From Takakia lepidozioides (taxonomy: Eukaryota; Streptophyta; Takakiopsida; Takakiales; Takakiaceae): DNA of 64,000 nucleotides. Positions 1-10,640 of this stretch are shown piece by piece. The translations under genes and the position numbers were made by a program. The stretch lies in NCBI GenBank assembly GCA_030704615.1, contig CM060734.1, forward strand, positions 32,006,042 to 32,070,041. Direction: 5' to 3'. A model generated the notes under the pieces. The model searched no databases, had not been told where the DNA came from, and was given only the letters and a program-made list of their open reading frames with translations. Positions within the stretch are counted from its first letter, which is position 1. Every line of letters begins with the position of its first letter.

Positions 1-99
1 ACTGGTATCAGTGTGAGCATTAGGCAATCCAATGAAGCTTAATTTTATAAATATTCAGCATTACATAATCCATTGGCATATAAGTTTTGATACAAGTAA

Positions 100-351
100 A
101 TTAGATGCCACCAGACAATAGCTCAGTTGAGATTACCATTCAAGTGACTCTAGGTTCAAATCCTACTAACTTTGTCGGGAGTGGTATAATCTTCTCCCCC
201 TTCCCTTGGGCTGTGGTCTTTGAGCCTTGTGCTTGGTGCCACCCTCCTGCGAGGTTGCTATAAAAGAGGTTATTTTTTCCTCTCCCTATAATTAAGGGGC
301 TTGAACTGTTAGTCGCGAGCGTTTCCCATTGATTTTTTTTTGTCTTTAAGG
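100..351 (+). mobile_element. tRNA-derived SINE (copy 1)
   Basis: The head contains a polymerase III A-box-like stretch at 119-131 (TAGCTCAGTTGAG) and a perfect B-box-like GGTTCAAATCC at 152-162, spaced as in a tRNA. The body (about 240-335) contains GAGGTTATTTTTTCCTCTC followed by AAGGGGCTTGAA. Related bodies occur on the minus strand near 24310-24425 and 24590-25290. A T-rich tail at 331-346 ends next to the left end of Element I. The 5' boundary is uncertain. It is not a tRNA gene because no cloverleaf can be folded around the boxes. Confidence 0.55.
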
Positions 352-1148
352 TGTCATGGTTTTAGTCATGGTTATCTAGAATTACAAATGAAGTCCCAAC
401 ACACAAAATATAAATATAAATATCTAAAATGTCCTAGTTAACTAGACGCCAGGTGAGGTACCAAGCCTCACTTGGGACATGGGGATAGGTTTTCCCGTTG
501 TGAGGATGGAGGAGGCTCATCTTCTTATAGTGAAAATAGAAAGTGAACATAATGGAATCCCTCCACTCATGAATCCACTCAATCACATAAACTAAGTCAA
601 GCCAAGGGCACCCTTGCTAAGGGAATCCACCCTACAAAGCCCTCTCTACACTCCTTCTCAATACCTAGAGCTATGGAGGTGAGAGAGGCTCATGGAGGCT
701 CTTGGCCCTCAAGGACCCCAAATAGTCCTTCAACAAGTCGTCAAAGACTCCTCAAAGCTCGCCAAATATTGGCAGGCTCTTGGGGCCTTGGTGTACTGTT
801 TGGAGTACCATTGTCCAAGCTTTGGGAGCCTTAGTGAGATTGTTTGAGATCTTGAGGGCTCTTAGAGAGTTATTTGAGAGATCCTTGAAAGGTCTTGTCT
901 ATTGCTTAAGTAAAAGAGTGTGGAGAAAGGGTAGTTTGAGAGCATGTTGTGATAGGAATTGCTTTAGTCTCTCTTCCTTGTAGTTTTCCACCCTCTCTGT
1001 AGGCCAAAACCTTTCCGTAGGTGGAGGCAAGAGTCAGTCCGGGTTTGGGCTCGGGTGTCTTGCAGAAGCGACACTGTAGAGTATTTTTGGTGTGGGGGAG
1101 TTATTTTTTTGATTTTCTTGTGTTTGGATCCCATCCACACCTGCATGC
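352..1148 (+). repeat. Probable 5' LTR and leader of Element I
   Basis: It starts with TGTCATGG, which fits an LTR 5' end, and shares 34 nt with 19436-19469. The following 60 nt (386-445) match 19476-19535 in inverted orientation. The rest, up to the gag frame, has no convincing reading frame. No clear primer-binding site was found, so the LTR 3' end is not placed. Confidence 0.4.
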
Positions 1149-2200
1149 TTGACTGTGCGCCATGTCAGTTTTGTATGGGCGCTTGTTTCCATAGGAGGTT
1201 GGTCCAGATTTGATCACCGGCCAATCCTAGAGCGTAAGGGGTTGTTTCAATACCTTGAGGGGTCGCCCATGGACGATTACCATGAGTTTAGGCGGGGACA
1301 TGAGGTGGAGATTGAGGAATGGCAGGAGTATTGGCCACTTGACTATATCTCCATCACTAGAGGCATAAGAGCAGCGACGACACCAGCAGCTACACCAACA
1401 TCCCCAACTGCAAGCACTAGTAGTGGGACAAATGGTATAGGAGGTGGGAAATCCACTCAAGCTCCTGTTGCAGCACCAGCACCCGTGCCTGCCTTTAACA
1501 TAATTGTGGAATTCTTCGAGGAGTTGAGGAGAACTACCATGGGATAATGACAGAGAAGTTGCGGAGCTTGCAAGAGTTCCAACGGAGGCCTACTGAGAGT
1601 TTGAGGGAGGCTTACACTCGTGTGAGGCGCTTGATAAACGTAACCCAAGGGATTACAGAAGCTCAGGCAGTCCAATTTTGGTATGGGATATTGGACAAGG
1701 AGCTGACGAGAAGGGTACGGGATGCAACTCTCTTACAAGTGGACCAATCCACCTTAGCAAATGTGTTTTTGCTGGCAGAGCGAATAGAGCTCAATATGGT
1801 GGAGGAGCGAGTGGTTATCGTGGGGTTTGGCAACGAGACACAACAAAGTAGGGCTCCTAGCCAACAACAACCACTACCCCAACGTGTTCAAGGCAACAAA
1901 GGGGCTCAGGCGAAGCCTACGGAAGGACAAAGAGGATCTCAGATGTAGAGGTCTCTTCCTTCATTCTCAGGCCAACAACAATTGGGTGTGAGTTGTTGGG
2001 ATTATGGAGGACCTCATGTTAAGAAGGATTGCCCGGAGAGAGGCAAAGCGCCAACACAGGCACAGCCTACACAATTACAGTGTGGGCATTGTGGCAAGTA
2101 TGGGCATGAGGAGGCCCATTGTTATGACTTGCATCCTGAACTATGGCCAGGCCAATTCCATGGGAACAATGGTGGTCGAGGACGAGGCAATGTAGTCTAG
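1149..2200 (+). pseudogene. Element I gag (capsid and zinc knuckles), broken
   Basis: Three consecutive frames make up a gag polyprotein. 1149-1547 begins the open frame and holds an Ala/Pro/Thr-rich linker. 1547-1948 carries the retrotransposon gag core, with a pattern like LREAYTRVRRLI and later FWYGILDKELTRRVRD, then a Gln-rich tail. 1982-2200 holds two CCHC zinc knuckles. The first, CWDYGGPHVKKDC, has Tyr where the second Cys should be (TGT to TAT). The second, CGHCGKYGHEEAHC, is intact. Gag packages the element RNA; the knuckles bind nucleic acid. A stop at the end of 1149-1547 and another at 1946-1948 interrupt the frame. The true initiator is unclear. Confidence 0.75.
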
Positions 2201-3049
2201 AGAGGTAGAGGAGGCAGAGGTCATGGTGGATATCGTAACTAAAACCAATGAGCACAAGGTCAGGGTCAAGGTCATGACCAAGGCATGGTGGATAGGCTTG
2301 CCCAGCTAGAGCAACAGCTTGCTGCCAGACAACTATTCATGTTGCGCCAGCTCCAAGGCCTGAGATTCAAGCCCCACCTGCACAACCTCTTATGCCTAGG
2401 GAAGACCAGATTGGTATGGGCTTCATGTGTGGAGCCGTACTTGTAGGGCCATTGCATGTATTGGATTCTGCTGCTACTGTTACTCGAGCAGTAACGCGTG
2501 CTCCTGAGCCAAGAGGAGCGGATGTGGATTTTGATCCACAAAGGGGGGAAGCAAGTTGTCAGACAAGGCTTCGACAGTCCTTTACATTGGCTGAGACAGT
2601 ATCACCTACGCCATCAATGGCACCCGCTCGCCCAAGTGTGTCAAAGGTAGAGCCAAGAGTACCATTGGGGAGAGTTGGTGTGACTCGGGAAATGCCAGTG
2701 GGTGGTGCTGCAAAGCAAGGTGCAACCAATACATTGTTGGGGGCGGCTACGGCGGTTTACCAAGTGTTCTGCAATGACCATTGCAATGCCAGGGATTCGG
2801 CCAGTTGTTGTGTTCAGACTAGCAGCTAGACTCTGTGAGAGTGATGATGCATCGGCACTATCTGCGGGGATAGCAGATAAGGTGCAGTCTATGGATGCCT
2901 TGGATTCAAGGGTGAAGTCAGCCATAGCTGCACCATGGCAAGCGGAAGGTTGCAGGAGTTGTCAGCTAAGCCAGCCATTGAATGCAGCATGGTGACTCCT
3001 GGAGTAGTCCTGGTGGACAATCAGGATGAAGTGTTTCAATTGAGTGGCA
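2201..3049 (+). pseudogene. Element I gag-protease linker region
   Basis: This region continues the gag side of the polyprotein without a recognised domain. The frame at 2392-2829 is rich in Pro, Ala, Val and Thr, and the next (2702-2995) is low in identifiable motifs. It ends where Element II is inserted. The frame just before the insertion resumes in phase with the protease at 12556, which shows that 3049 and 12556 were once adjacent. Confidence 0.55.
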
Positions 3050-4022
3050 TGTCGAACGGCTTTTACTCACCCATCCCTTCGCTATCCGAGGTGGAAACTC
3101 CAAGATAGAAGAGTTGGATATTTCTAAGCACTCAGCCCGTTCAGTACAATCAGTCATGACCTACAACTAGTGAATCATGGTTGTGCTTCCCATTTGTATT
3201 CCTTCTTGCCTTCATGTTATCAATTCACCTTATCTGATACTGAAGCATCAGATTGCTTCAGTATCTACTTAATTCCAATTAATCATGCATTCATTTCACA
3301 GCTTCACTCATGTCTCTCTACACAGTGTGCTTGTATCGAATAAGTATCAGATTATGATTTATCAGGTATCAGACCAATGCCATAGTGACACTAATCTGCC
3401 CTACAGTTTCTCTACAACTTTGCATGTAACAAGCATCTACTGTTCATCTCTCCTCCTTCTCCGTGCTCTCCGCCTGATCTCCTCTCATACATGACCAAGA
3501 AGCCCTCCCCGTGAAGTGTGTCCCCTCTTTCCGTTGCCGCTCCCCTTATCTGCCCGCAAGATGTTCTAACCACCTAACTAATTAACCGTCATCCCTGTAG
3601 TAACACGTTCCTTTTGCAGATGTTGTTCCCTCACAGTCGTTCCCTGCCAATGATAACTGTTAACCGTCATCCCTGTAGTAACACGTTCCTTCTGCAGATG
3701 TCGTTCCCTCACAGTCATTCCCTGCCAATGATAACTGTTCCCCACGTACTGTGACAGGCTGTGTCAAGCTGTGTCGAGCTGTGACTGGCTGTGTAAGGCT
3801 GTGTCGGCTGTGTCGGGCTGTGTCGGGCTATGTTGGCTGTGACGGGCTGTGTCAGGCTGTGGCGGGCTGTGACGGGCTGTGTAAAGCTGTGACGGGCTGT
3901 GTAACCCCCCTAAAGCCTGCTGCTGCCACCCCTAAGGCTCATGTTGGTCTTAGTCTGTGCAAAAATTAAGGGTACCCCACAGAACCCGTAAAAGCGTCGA
4001 AGTCCCAAGCAGCCCTCTAACA
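3050..4022 (-). repeat. Element II 3' LTR (left copy)
   Basis: 973 bp, with TG...CA ends on both strands. It aligns almost base for base with 11596-12555, apart from an 11-bp indel near its start and scattered single differences. It contains a duplicated block with CCGTCATCCCTGTAGTAACA (two copies, about 3588-3650 and 3663-3735) and a GGCTGTG-type short tandem repeat at about 3748-3905. Confidence 0.92.
3748..3905. repeat. GGCTGTG-type tandem repeat inside Element II LTR
   Basis: A run of roughly 10-bp units, GGCTGTG plus AC, TC or TCG, repeated about 15 times with variation. The matching run in the other LTR is at about 12282-12440. The number and order of units differ between the LTRs, as expected from replication slippage. 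Confidence 0.8.
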
Positions 4023-4044
4023 TTTACCCCTCCCTCTCTCAAAA
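4023..4044 (-). promoter_or_regulatory. Polypurine tract of Element II
   Basis: On the minus strand the sequence just before the 3' LTR is GAGAGAGGGAGGGGTAAA, followed by TGTTAGAGGG. This is the expected plus-strand priming site for reverse transcription. The extra gene ends at 4062, about 18 bp before it. Confidence 0.85.
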
Positions 4045-4061
4045 AGCCGTGTCCTCACGGT

Positions 4062-6589
4062 TTACTGTTTGGGATTAGCAAACCTTTGTGAGCAAGCACC
4101 ATTCCGACGGTGAGAGTCTCGTGAAAGACTCCGTGTGCGAGCCCGAATCCTGTCACTGGTTGACGGAGATGATTGAGCACTACTTGGAAATGTCTGACCC
4201 TCCTTTGGCTGATAACGAGGTAACCTCTCAGGCATAGGAGATCCCCGTCGTTTCTTCTCTGCCATCTGAAGTGCATAGTCCTCTGCCATGTCAAAAGAGT
4301 CCGCTGAAGAAACAGTAGTATTAGAATCCTCGTTGCCCCCCAGGTGTTTTAACGGCCGAACTTTAAGTGGAATCCTGTGTGGCATACAATGTTGTCCAAC
4401 CATATCTGGAAGTTTAAATTGTACAACTTGTTGTAAGCGCTGGCACGCAAAATTAGTGAACGTCCTGAACTCCTTATCTGTATAGGTAAGAGGTGTACTA
4501 ATGACTTGGGAACAGTGCAAGTATTTCCATGCCTCATGTCCCTTAAAGAAAATATCTTCAGGGCCGAATTTCTGTGTTGTCAAATTGTTCCAAGCCGAAT
4601 GAAACCATGAACGAAGTTGGGAATTCTTCTGCATCATAACTTTTGCATCATATAGGTACATATGAGGTGGCACTGAAGGTAAGACCCAATGATCCCCACT
4701 GGAATAACTCAGAAATCGCAATTGCATCTTCTGCTGCTCAATGTGATAACGTGCCAGAAAACAAGCAGCATAGTATTATCCACAGCCCATGACAATACTT
4801 GATACCTCCTTGGTTTGGTATAAATGTACCCATGTACAACTTGGAAGGCAATTAATTCCTTCAACATGGTACCTGCTTCAGACCAGTACCTCGCAAAGTG
4901 ATGATCCTCAATGGGTCGATTGTTCGGAAGAACCTTAGTCCTAGTCGCCACTGGCAGCCAAATGCGCATGATCTGGTAGTAATGAGCCAACAAATGTGGC
5001 GGACTAAATTCCTTCCAAGCCAAATCCAACACAACGGGAATTTGGTTGAAGGGTATAATCATAGCCCGAGTGTACTCTCGTGCAGCAGGAGTCTTAGGTG
5101 GGTTAAAAGCAGCATCCCCCCATACCTCAGGCTGTGGTGTGGCTGTAGTAACAACAGGGTCAGCTACCTGCACAGTCACTTGTTGTGGTATTGGTACCAC
5201 TAGCCCTTCTACCACTGGCATCTCCTGCACCCCTTGCGAAGAAGACTGAAAAATTAGAGTTCTGGCTTGTAAATAAGTAGCCATCAGCTGCTCCTCAGGT
5301 ACAAAGACTCTCTTGTCAATATTTGAACTCAGATCATCCACCTGAGTCTGCAGGCCTTCTACATCCTCCTATAGCTCCGCTATCCTACTATAGACATTGT
5401 CTATAGTAGTTGTGGCAATGTTCTGCACCTGCAGTCTGAGCTCATTCATCTCGCCCTGGGTGAGCTTCTGTGGTGCTTTGCCTTCCACCGGCCCTTGTGC
5501 TAACCAGACCTGCATAAGGTGGTTATCCACCAAGTCGTGTGTGGCACCCCTGAGAGTCTGCTCCTCGGTGAGCCTGTACACATCTAACTGCTGCTGTAAA
5601 GCCTCCATGCGCTTTGCATGAGGTTCAACCAAACTCGCATAGGCAGCAGCCAGATTATTGGCTTCCTTCCAAGCCTTGTTAGCCACAGAGAGTTCATTTC
5701 TATTGACCATGACTGTTTGTTGCAACTCCAGGATGTACCTCTCTTGGTCAGCCTCAACCTGTCTGTATTGCTTGAAAGTATTCTCATTGCGACAGATTGT
5801 ATTCTTCATATCAACAATGAGTTTCGCCTGCTCGATTATCTCTGCATCTGCCTTCATACATCTCTCCCCTTGTCTGTTAACTTCTAATGCAGTTTGCTCA
5901 AGAGTAGTTGTGAGTGTAGCACATTGTATGGTCATCCTCTCATGTACTACCTGCAACTCCGTATGTAGTGCATTCACTTCTTGCAACTTGCCCTCATGCT
6001 TCACCTGCATTTGGTATAACTGTTGCTTATGTGCTTCATGCAACTGGTCCTGCTCGAGGTCGGCTTCAATCAGATGTCCCTTGGCCAACTGCAAAGCAGC
6101 CTTTGTGTCATCTAACTCTTGCTGTAACTTGAGATTGACCTCCTCATCTACCTTGTTAGCACACTCAGTGGCAAGTCGAGCCTCAAACTCCTTCCTGAGT
6201 TCCTCCCTCAAAGCTGCCAATTGGGTAGATGGAACATGGGATTTCACATAAGTGCCCAACAAATTAAATGTTCTGCTTATGGAACTCATAAGCATGGCCT
6301 GCTGAGGGTCATCATGGTGAGTTTGCTGCTGTTCTTCCTGATCCTCGACAGTGTGATGCCTCACCAACCATTCAGGCCATTGCCCCACCAGATTTTCTTC
6401 CTGAACCACCTCATCCGCCAGAGGTGCTGCAGTGTCTTGATATTCTATTCCTGGTACCTCCGTCACAAGTGTGGGTATTACATGCACAGCAGGGTTTTCC
6501 CTGGACAACCGCTGCACCTCTGGAATCACTGATTCCCTTACCAAGCCAGAGTTTTCATAGAGAAGTTCACCCTTCTCAATTTCAGCCAC
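4062..6589 (-). pseudogene. Element II extra gene, C-terminal half: long coiled coil
   Basis: Three open stretches form one coding region. 6589-5369 (406 codons) is a Glu/Gln/Leu-rich protein with heptad-like spacing over roughly residues 120-390, predicting a long coiled coil. A single TAG at 5371-5369 interrupts it and the same frame continues at once to 4709; CAG to TAG is the simplest cause. A frameshift near 4720 moves the frame to 4727-4062, which ends in a Ser/Arg-rich tail next to the polypurine tract. No enzyme motif was recognised. Position after pol and before the 3' LTR matches the extra ORF of some Athila/Tat-type elements, whose role is unsettled. A captured host coiled-coil gene is the alternative. 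Confidence 0.7.
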
Positions 6590-6598
6590 GACCTACTC

Positions 6599-8287
6599 TT
6601 AAGTGGGAATGTTCAACCTTTCTCCTTCCAGAGCAATTGGGGGTGATATCACAGCATGTACTAACTGTGGAACCTCTAAAACAATTGAGTCAATTGGTTG
6701 TGGTGGCTGTGGTATCGAAGTGACTTCCTCTTCCCTTTCCGAAGGCTGTGCTTCCAATAATAACAGCTCTCTGTGCTGTTGTGCCCCATCTTGCACAAGA
6801 GCTTGGGAAACATTATCGTGCGATTTCCGTGAAGCCGGTGGATCCACCACTACAGTCATACCCCGCCTCTGTCTCTTAGACTGGTGTTGCCCTGCCAGTC
6901 CACCCTCACTGTGTGAAGAGCCCTGCTCTTCAATTGCAGTGGTTTCTGCCTCAAACACTCTCATCTCCTTATGTTCCCGAGTATCAAGTATGCAAGAATC
7001 AAGAATTATTTGGGCAATGACTAGACCAGACACAATGATCGGAGACTTAGCAGCAGTGCCCTGTAACCTCTTCATCTCGTCCACCAGTCCGTTGTACATT
7101 AACTCCACCCAAGCGACATCCTCTCCCCTCAAAGCTTTCAGGATCTCCTCTGTGAATGACCTGCTCAAATATTGTTGGTTCTGTTTCATGGCAAATAGAA
7201 CGTTCAATATTTGGCCAACTTCCCTAAGCCCTGGGTACTCGGCTTTGGTACAAGCGTCACCTTGAGTTTTAAAGAAACTCCCTTCTTGGAACAAATTCCC
7301 TATCTGCAATCTTGCCCTGTGCTCATCCACATCCATATGTCCTGATGGCAAATCAAACAATTGCTGCAGGTACTGGGGAGTAATTTCTATATCTACTCTA
7401 ACTCCCGTCCGAGGCTCAAAGTTCTGAAGAAATTGTATCATGAACTGCCGATGATGCAAGGACCAGTCATTGCGTAGCAGCCCCTCCAATCGCAACTCCC
7501 TTAGCAGCTGTACTGCTTGCGGTGCTGCAATTGTTTGCTTCTGCAGTATCGTGGTGCTCTTCACCCTGATATCCTCCATTCCCCTCACTCTCTTCATTCT
7601 AAACAAACAGAAAGGCTTTGTTTGAAACAGCTGAAGGAAAGCTTGCAGGGCACAGAGCATGAAGGTATGGTTGGCACATAATGGAACAGGTAAGTGCGTG
7701 TATGCCTGTGGGGCTTGCAAGTAACGAGTGAGAGAAAATAAACTCTCAATGCGTCCGTCCTTGCGCCACTGCGTGAGAAGTAAAGCGAGTGTGTAATCGG
7801 TTACATCTGCCATAGCTACCAGGCTAGTGCTTTGATTGCCCATTCCGTCGAGAGCTTGGCTATTAAGAGCCACTCCGACTCTTCCGCTCATAACACTTCC
7901 TATTTCTTGTTCTTGTTTCTTGAAGGGAACCACCTGCATGTAATTCTCACTCCTGATTGGCTGTGGACTGCTTAGATAATTCCTTATTTCCACCCCCCTC
8001 CATGGACATTTCCACCTGGAATGTCCAGTAGGACAGCACATGTGGCATAGGTTTCCCTTTTCTGAACTCGAAAAGGGTTCCGTTACCCTGGCACTGAATG
8101 CATTAATGGGCCCACAATTAGTATTAGTTGTTGTACCGGGTTGGTACTGTGACGGCCCGATTTGTCCTCTTGCATGATGAAACTCACTTTTGCAATCGAT
8201 GCAGCGCGGTGTGCTTCGCCTTCGCCGCCATGTGTCCGTTTCTAAACATGCCCCCGTCTTCCCCTCTCCGCGTGGCACATTCTCCAA
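6599..8287 (-). pseudogene. Element II extra gene, N-terminal half: CCHC knuckle protein
   Basis: 562 codons are open. Residues 81-94 form a perfect CCHC zinc knuckle (CHMCCPTGHSRWKC, spacing C-2-C-4-H-4-C), and CIDCKSEFHHA lies near residue 29. A central part (about residues 240-420) includes EITPQYLQQLFDLPSG, which recalls the plant-transposon-protein region found in extra ORFs of plant gypsy elements. The C-terminus is acidic and Pro-rich. It ends TAA GAG TAG and is followed in the same frame by 6589-4062, so the two may have been one polyprotein or two adjacent genes. The first codon of the open stretch is TTG; the true start may be further downstream. Confidence 0.65.
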
Positions 8288-8393
8288 GTTTGACTTCCAA
8301 ACTTTTTCTTCACTTCATGGCCACTTTTCTAACGTTAGTTCGCGTCCACCTGTCACTGACCCTATGGACTGTGTAATCTGTATGGGCTGTGTT

Positions 8394-8497
8394 GGGCTGT
8401 GATAGGCTGTGTGGCACTGTGATGGGCTGTGATAGGCTGTGTGACGCTGTGATGGGCTGTGATAGGCTGTGTCACACTGTGATGGGCTGTAATAGGT
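8394..8497. repeat. 30-bp tandem repeat between pol and extra gene of Element II
   Basis: Exact 30-bp periodicity: units start at 8394, 8424 and 8454, with a partial unit at 8484. Each begins GGGCTGTGATAGGCTGTGT. The GGCTGTG core is the same as in the LTR tandem repeat, so an LTR-derived or promoter role for the downstream extra gene is possible. Confidence 0.85.
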
Positions 8498-8646
8498 ATG
8501 CAAACACCTGTAGTTCCCGCCCTGGTCTATATGCTCGGCTTAGCGACAAGTGCTCCATACTCCGTTGGTATCACTGGCGCAGCCCGTGACTGCTTTTGCG
8601 TTTCAACATGCAAATCGTGCTGCAATGGTTTGTCATGGATACCACT

Positions 8647-9729
8647 TTATCCCTTCAACTTATTGGCATTGACTCTTCCCAGCATCTCTTTGTTAATGGT
8701 TTGTAACATGGATGTGTTGTTATCATACATCTTCTGTATGACATAAGGTCCCTTCCATGGTGATTTAAGCTTAGAAGCTTTAATTTTCCCCTTCTTCTGC
8801 AACCAGAGAACCAAATCTCCCGTCTTAAAAGTCTTTAATTTGCCTTCATCAAACTGTTCCTTCCTCTTCATCTGAATTCTGGTCATGTTATCGGCTGCAT
8901 CAGCACGTACTTTTTCCACATGGTATAATTCATGTTTCCTGACCTTAATTGAATTTTCCAATTCCATTCTCTTTCCCCATTCAGCTCTCATGGTAGGTAA
9001 CAAGAATTCCACTGGAAGTAAAGCTTCCATACCATAAACTAATTGGAATGGTGTATACTTAGTGGTGACTTTATATGAAGTCCTGTATGACCACAAAGCT
9101 GTCAGCAGCTTTGTATCCCAATCCGTTATGTTTGCATTGACTATCTTAGCCAAGATAGTACATAGTATTTTGTTGGTAGCCTCTGCCTGCCCATTACCCT
9201 GTGGGTAATACGTTGTACTCTTCCTATGCACAATCATGAACTCTTTAGTCAATAGTTCAATGGTCTCATTAATGAAGTGACTTCCCTAGTCACTTATAAA
9301 TTCCAAGGGACAGCCAAATCGTGTAAGTATGTTCTCATACAGGAACCTTGCTGTGGACTTGGCTGTGTTGTCCCTCAGAGCTTTAGCTTCCACCCACTTC
9401 GTAGTATAATCAGTGGCTGTAATTATGTACTTGTTCTGTGTATTCTTGGCCGGTGGGTTAATTGGTCCAACCAAGTCTAGTCCCCATTTCTGAAATGGTT
9501 CAGTAGGCATCGTAGGATGCAAAGCCATCTTCCCAGATCTCTGCAAGGGTCCTAGCCTCTGACATTTATCACAACTCTGACAATACTTGTGTACATCTTT
9601 GAACAAAGTAGGCCACCAGTAACTTGCAAGTAGTATCTTCCTACTGGTAGTCTCTTCTCCAAAATGACCTCCAGCCACTCCTTTATGAACTTCCTCCAAG
9701 ACTTTATTTACTTCATGGTGGTACAAGCA
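8647..9729 (-). pseudogene. Element II integrase
   Basis: It inserts element DNA into the host chromosome. In order there is an HHCC zinc-binding domain (HKGVAGGHFG, then CQSCDKC), the catalytic core with the first Asp in LDLVGPI, the second Asp in FISD, and the Glu in NGQAEATNK, and a C-terminal region ending LGRVNANKLKG. Two nonsense codons interrupt one frame: TGA at 9732-9730, just upstream of the zinc domain and probably from CGA, and TAG directly after the second catalytic Asp, where families have Gln. Both fit C-to-T changes. It follows RNase H in the same frame. Confidence 0.88.
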
Positions 9730-10640
9730 TCATTTAAGTACTCCATCAGGTCCTAGCTTATACATTATGCCCCCTACCATAGTATAAGGTAAAGCCTTGA
9801 TAGCGATTCTCTTCCTCTGCTCCTTACCATAACTAGGTGGGCATTGACCATGAGTAAGGTAGTATTTGATTGGCCACTGCCAATCTAACCATTCATCTGC
9901 ATTTCCTTGCACCTCCATTGCAAATAAACTCGCATCAGGTAATTGGTCGTCTACTCCTGTGGCGGGCTCTCCTGTTGTTAGGCGTGACAAATGATCTGCC
10001 ACACGATGCAAACGGCCAGGCTTGTAAACAATTTCGAACTCAAACTCGTGCAAGATTATTAACCACCTTGCTATCCTTCCACTTATCAAAGGTTTGTTCA
10101 CCAGATATATCATAGCCTGGTGATCCACATAAAACATAAACTTTCTTCCCAATAGGTAATGCCTGAATTTCTTGACTGCATAAATCATTGTCAGTGCTTC
10201 TCTTTCAGTTGTGCTATAGTTCCTTTCAGCACTATTCATCAACCTGCTAGCATAGTACACAGGTGAATTCATATTTCCTGTAACATTTTGGGCTAACACC
10301 GCTCCCAACGCTTCTCCTGAGGCATCACAGTGAACATGAAATACTACATGCCAGTGAGGGTTAATCAGCACAGGTGTAGTTGTTACTGACAATGTAAGTT
10401 CCTCAAAAGCCTGTTGACATTCAGCTATCCATGCAAACACTGCATCTTTCTTCAGAAGCTTGGTTAATGGTGCTGCTATCTGTGCATACCGTCTGACAAA
10501 TCTTCTGTAATAACTGGTTTGTCCAAGGAATCTCCTTAGACTCTTAACATTTACTGGTGGTGGAGAGGCTTTAATGGCTTTAATGGCCTCTGTCTGAACT
10601 CTCCGTTGGCTCTGCCACATCCTCTCCTCCTTCTTCATCT
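9730..10640 (-). pseudogene. Element II truncated RT connection plus RNase H
   Basis: The open frame enters at the RT thumb/connection (VKSLRRFLGQTSYYRRFV) and continues through RNase H, with HCDASGEALGAVLAQ, TTEREALTMIYAVKKF, FYVDHQAMIYL and a final HRVADHLSR. The catalytic fingers and palm of RT, with the YxDD box, and the protease are absent: the frame changes abruptly near 10640 from an acidic gag-side sequence into RT. This is an internal deletion. RNase H removes the RNA strand after reverse transcription. Needing RT in trans would make the element non-autonomous. Confidence 0.88.

Noticed and set aside
3-14. TGGTATCAG as an initiator-tRNA primer-binding site
   Set aside because: It lies at the window edge with no visible LTR before it and no element downstream in the right position.
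119-162. A tRNA gene
   Set aside because: A- and B-box words are present but no cloverleaf stems pair, and the body repeats elsewhere as a SINE.
3748-3905. Regular repeats that might be a CRISPR array
   Set aside because: Units are about 10 bp with no spacers, and they lie inside a plant retrotransposon LTR.
5658-6251. 197-codon plus-strand Cys/Ser-rich frame
   Set aside because: Antisense shadow of the coiled-coil region of the Element II extra gene.
6603-7265. 220-codon plus-strand open frame
   Set aside because: Shadow of the Element II extra gene on the opposite strand; Cys/Ser-rich with no domain.
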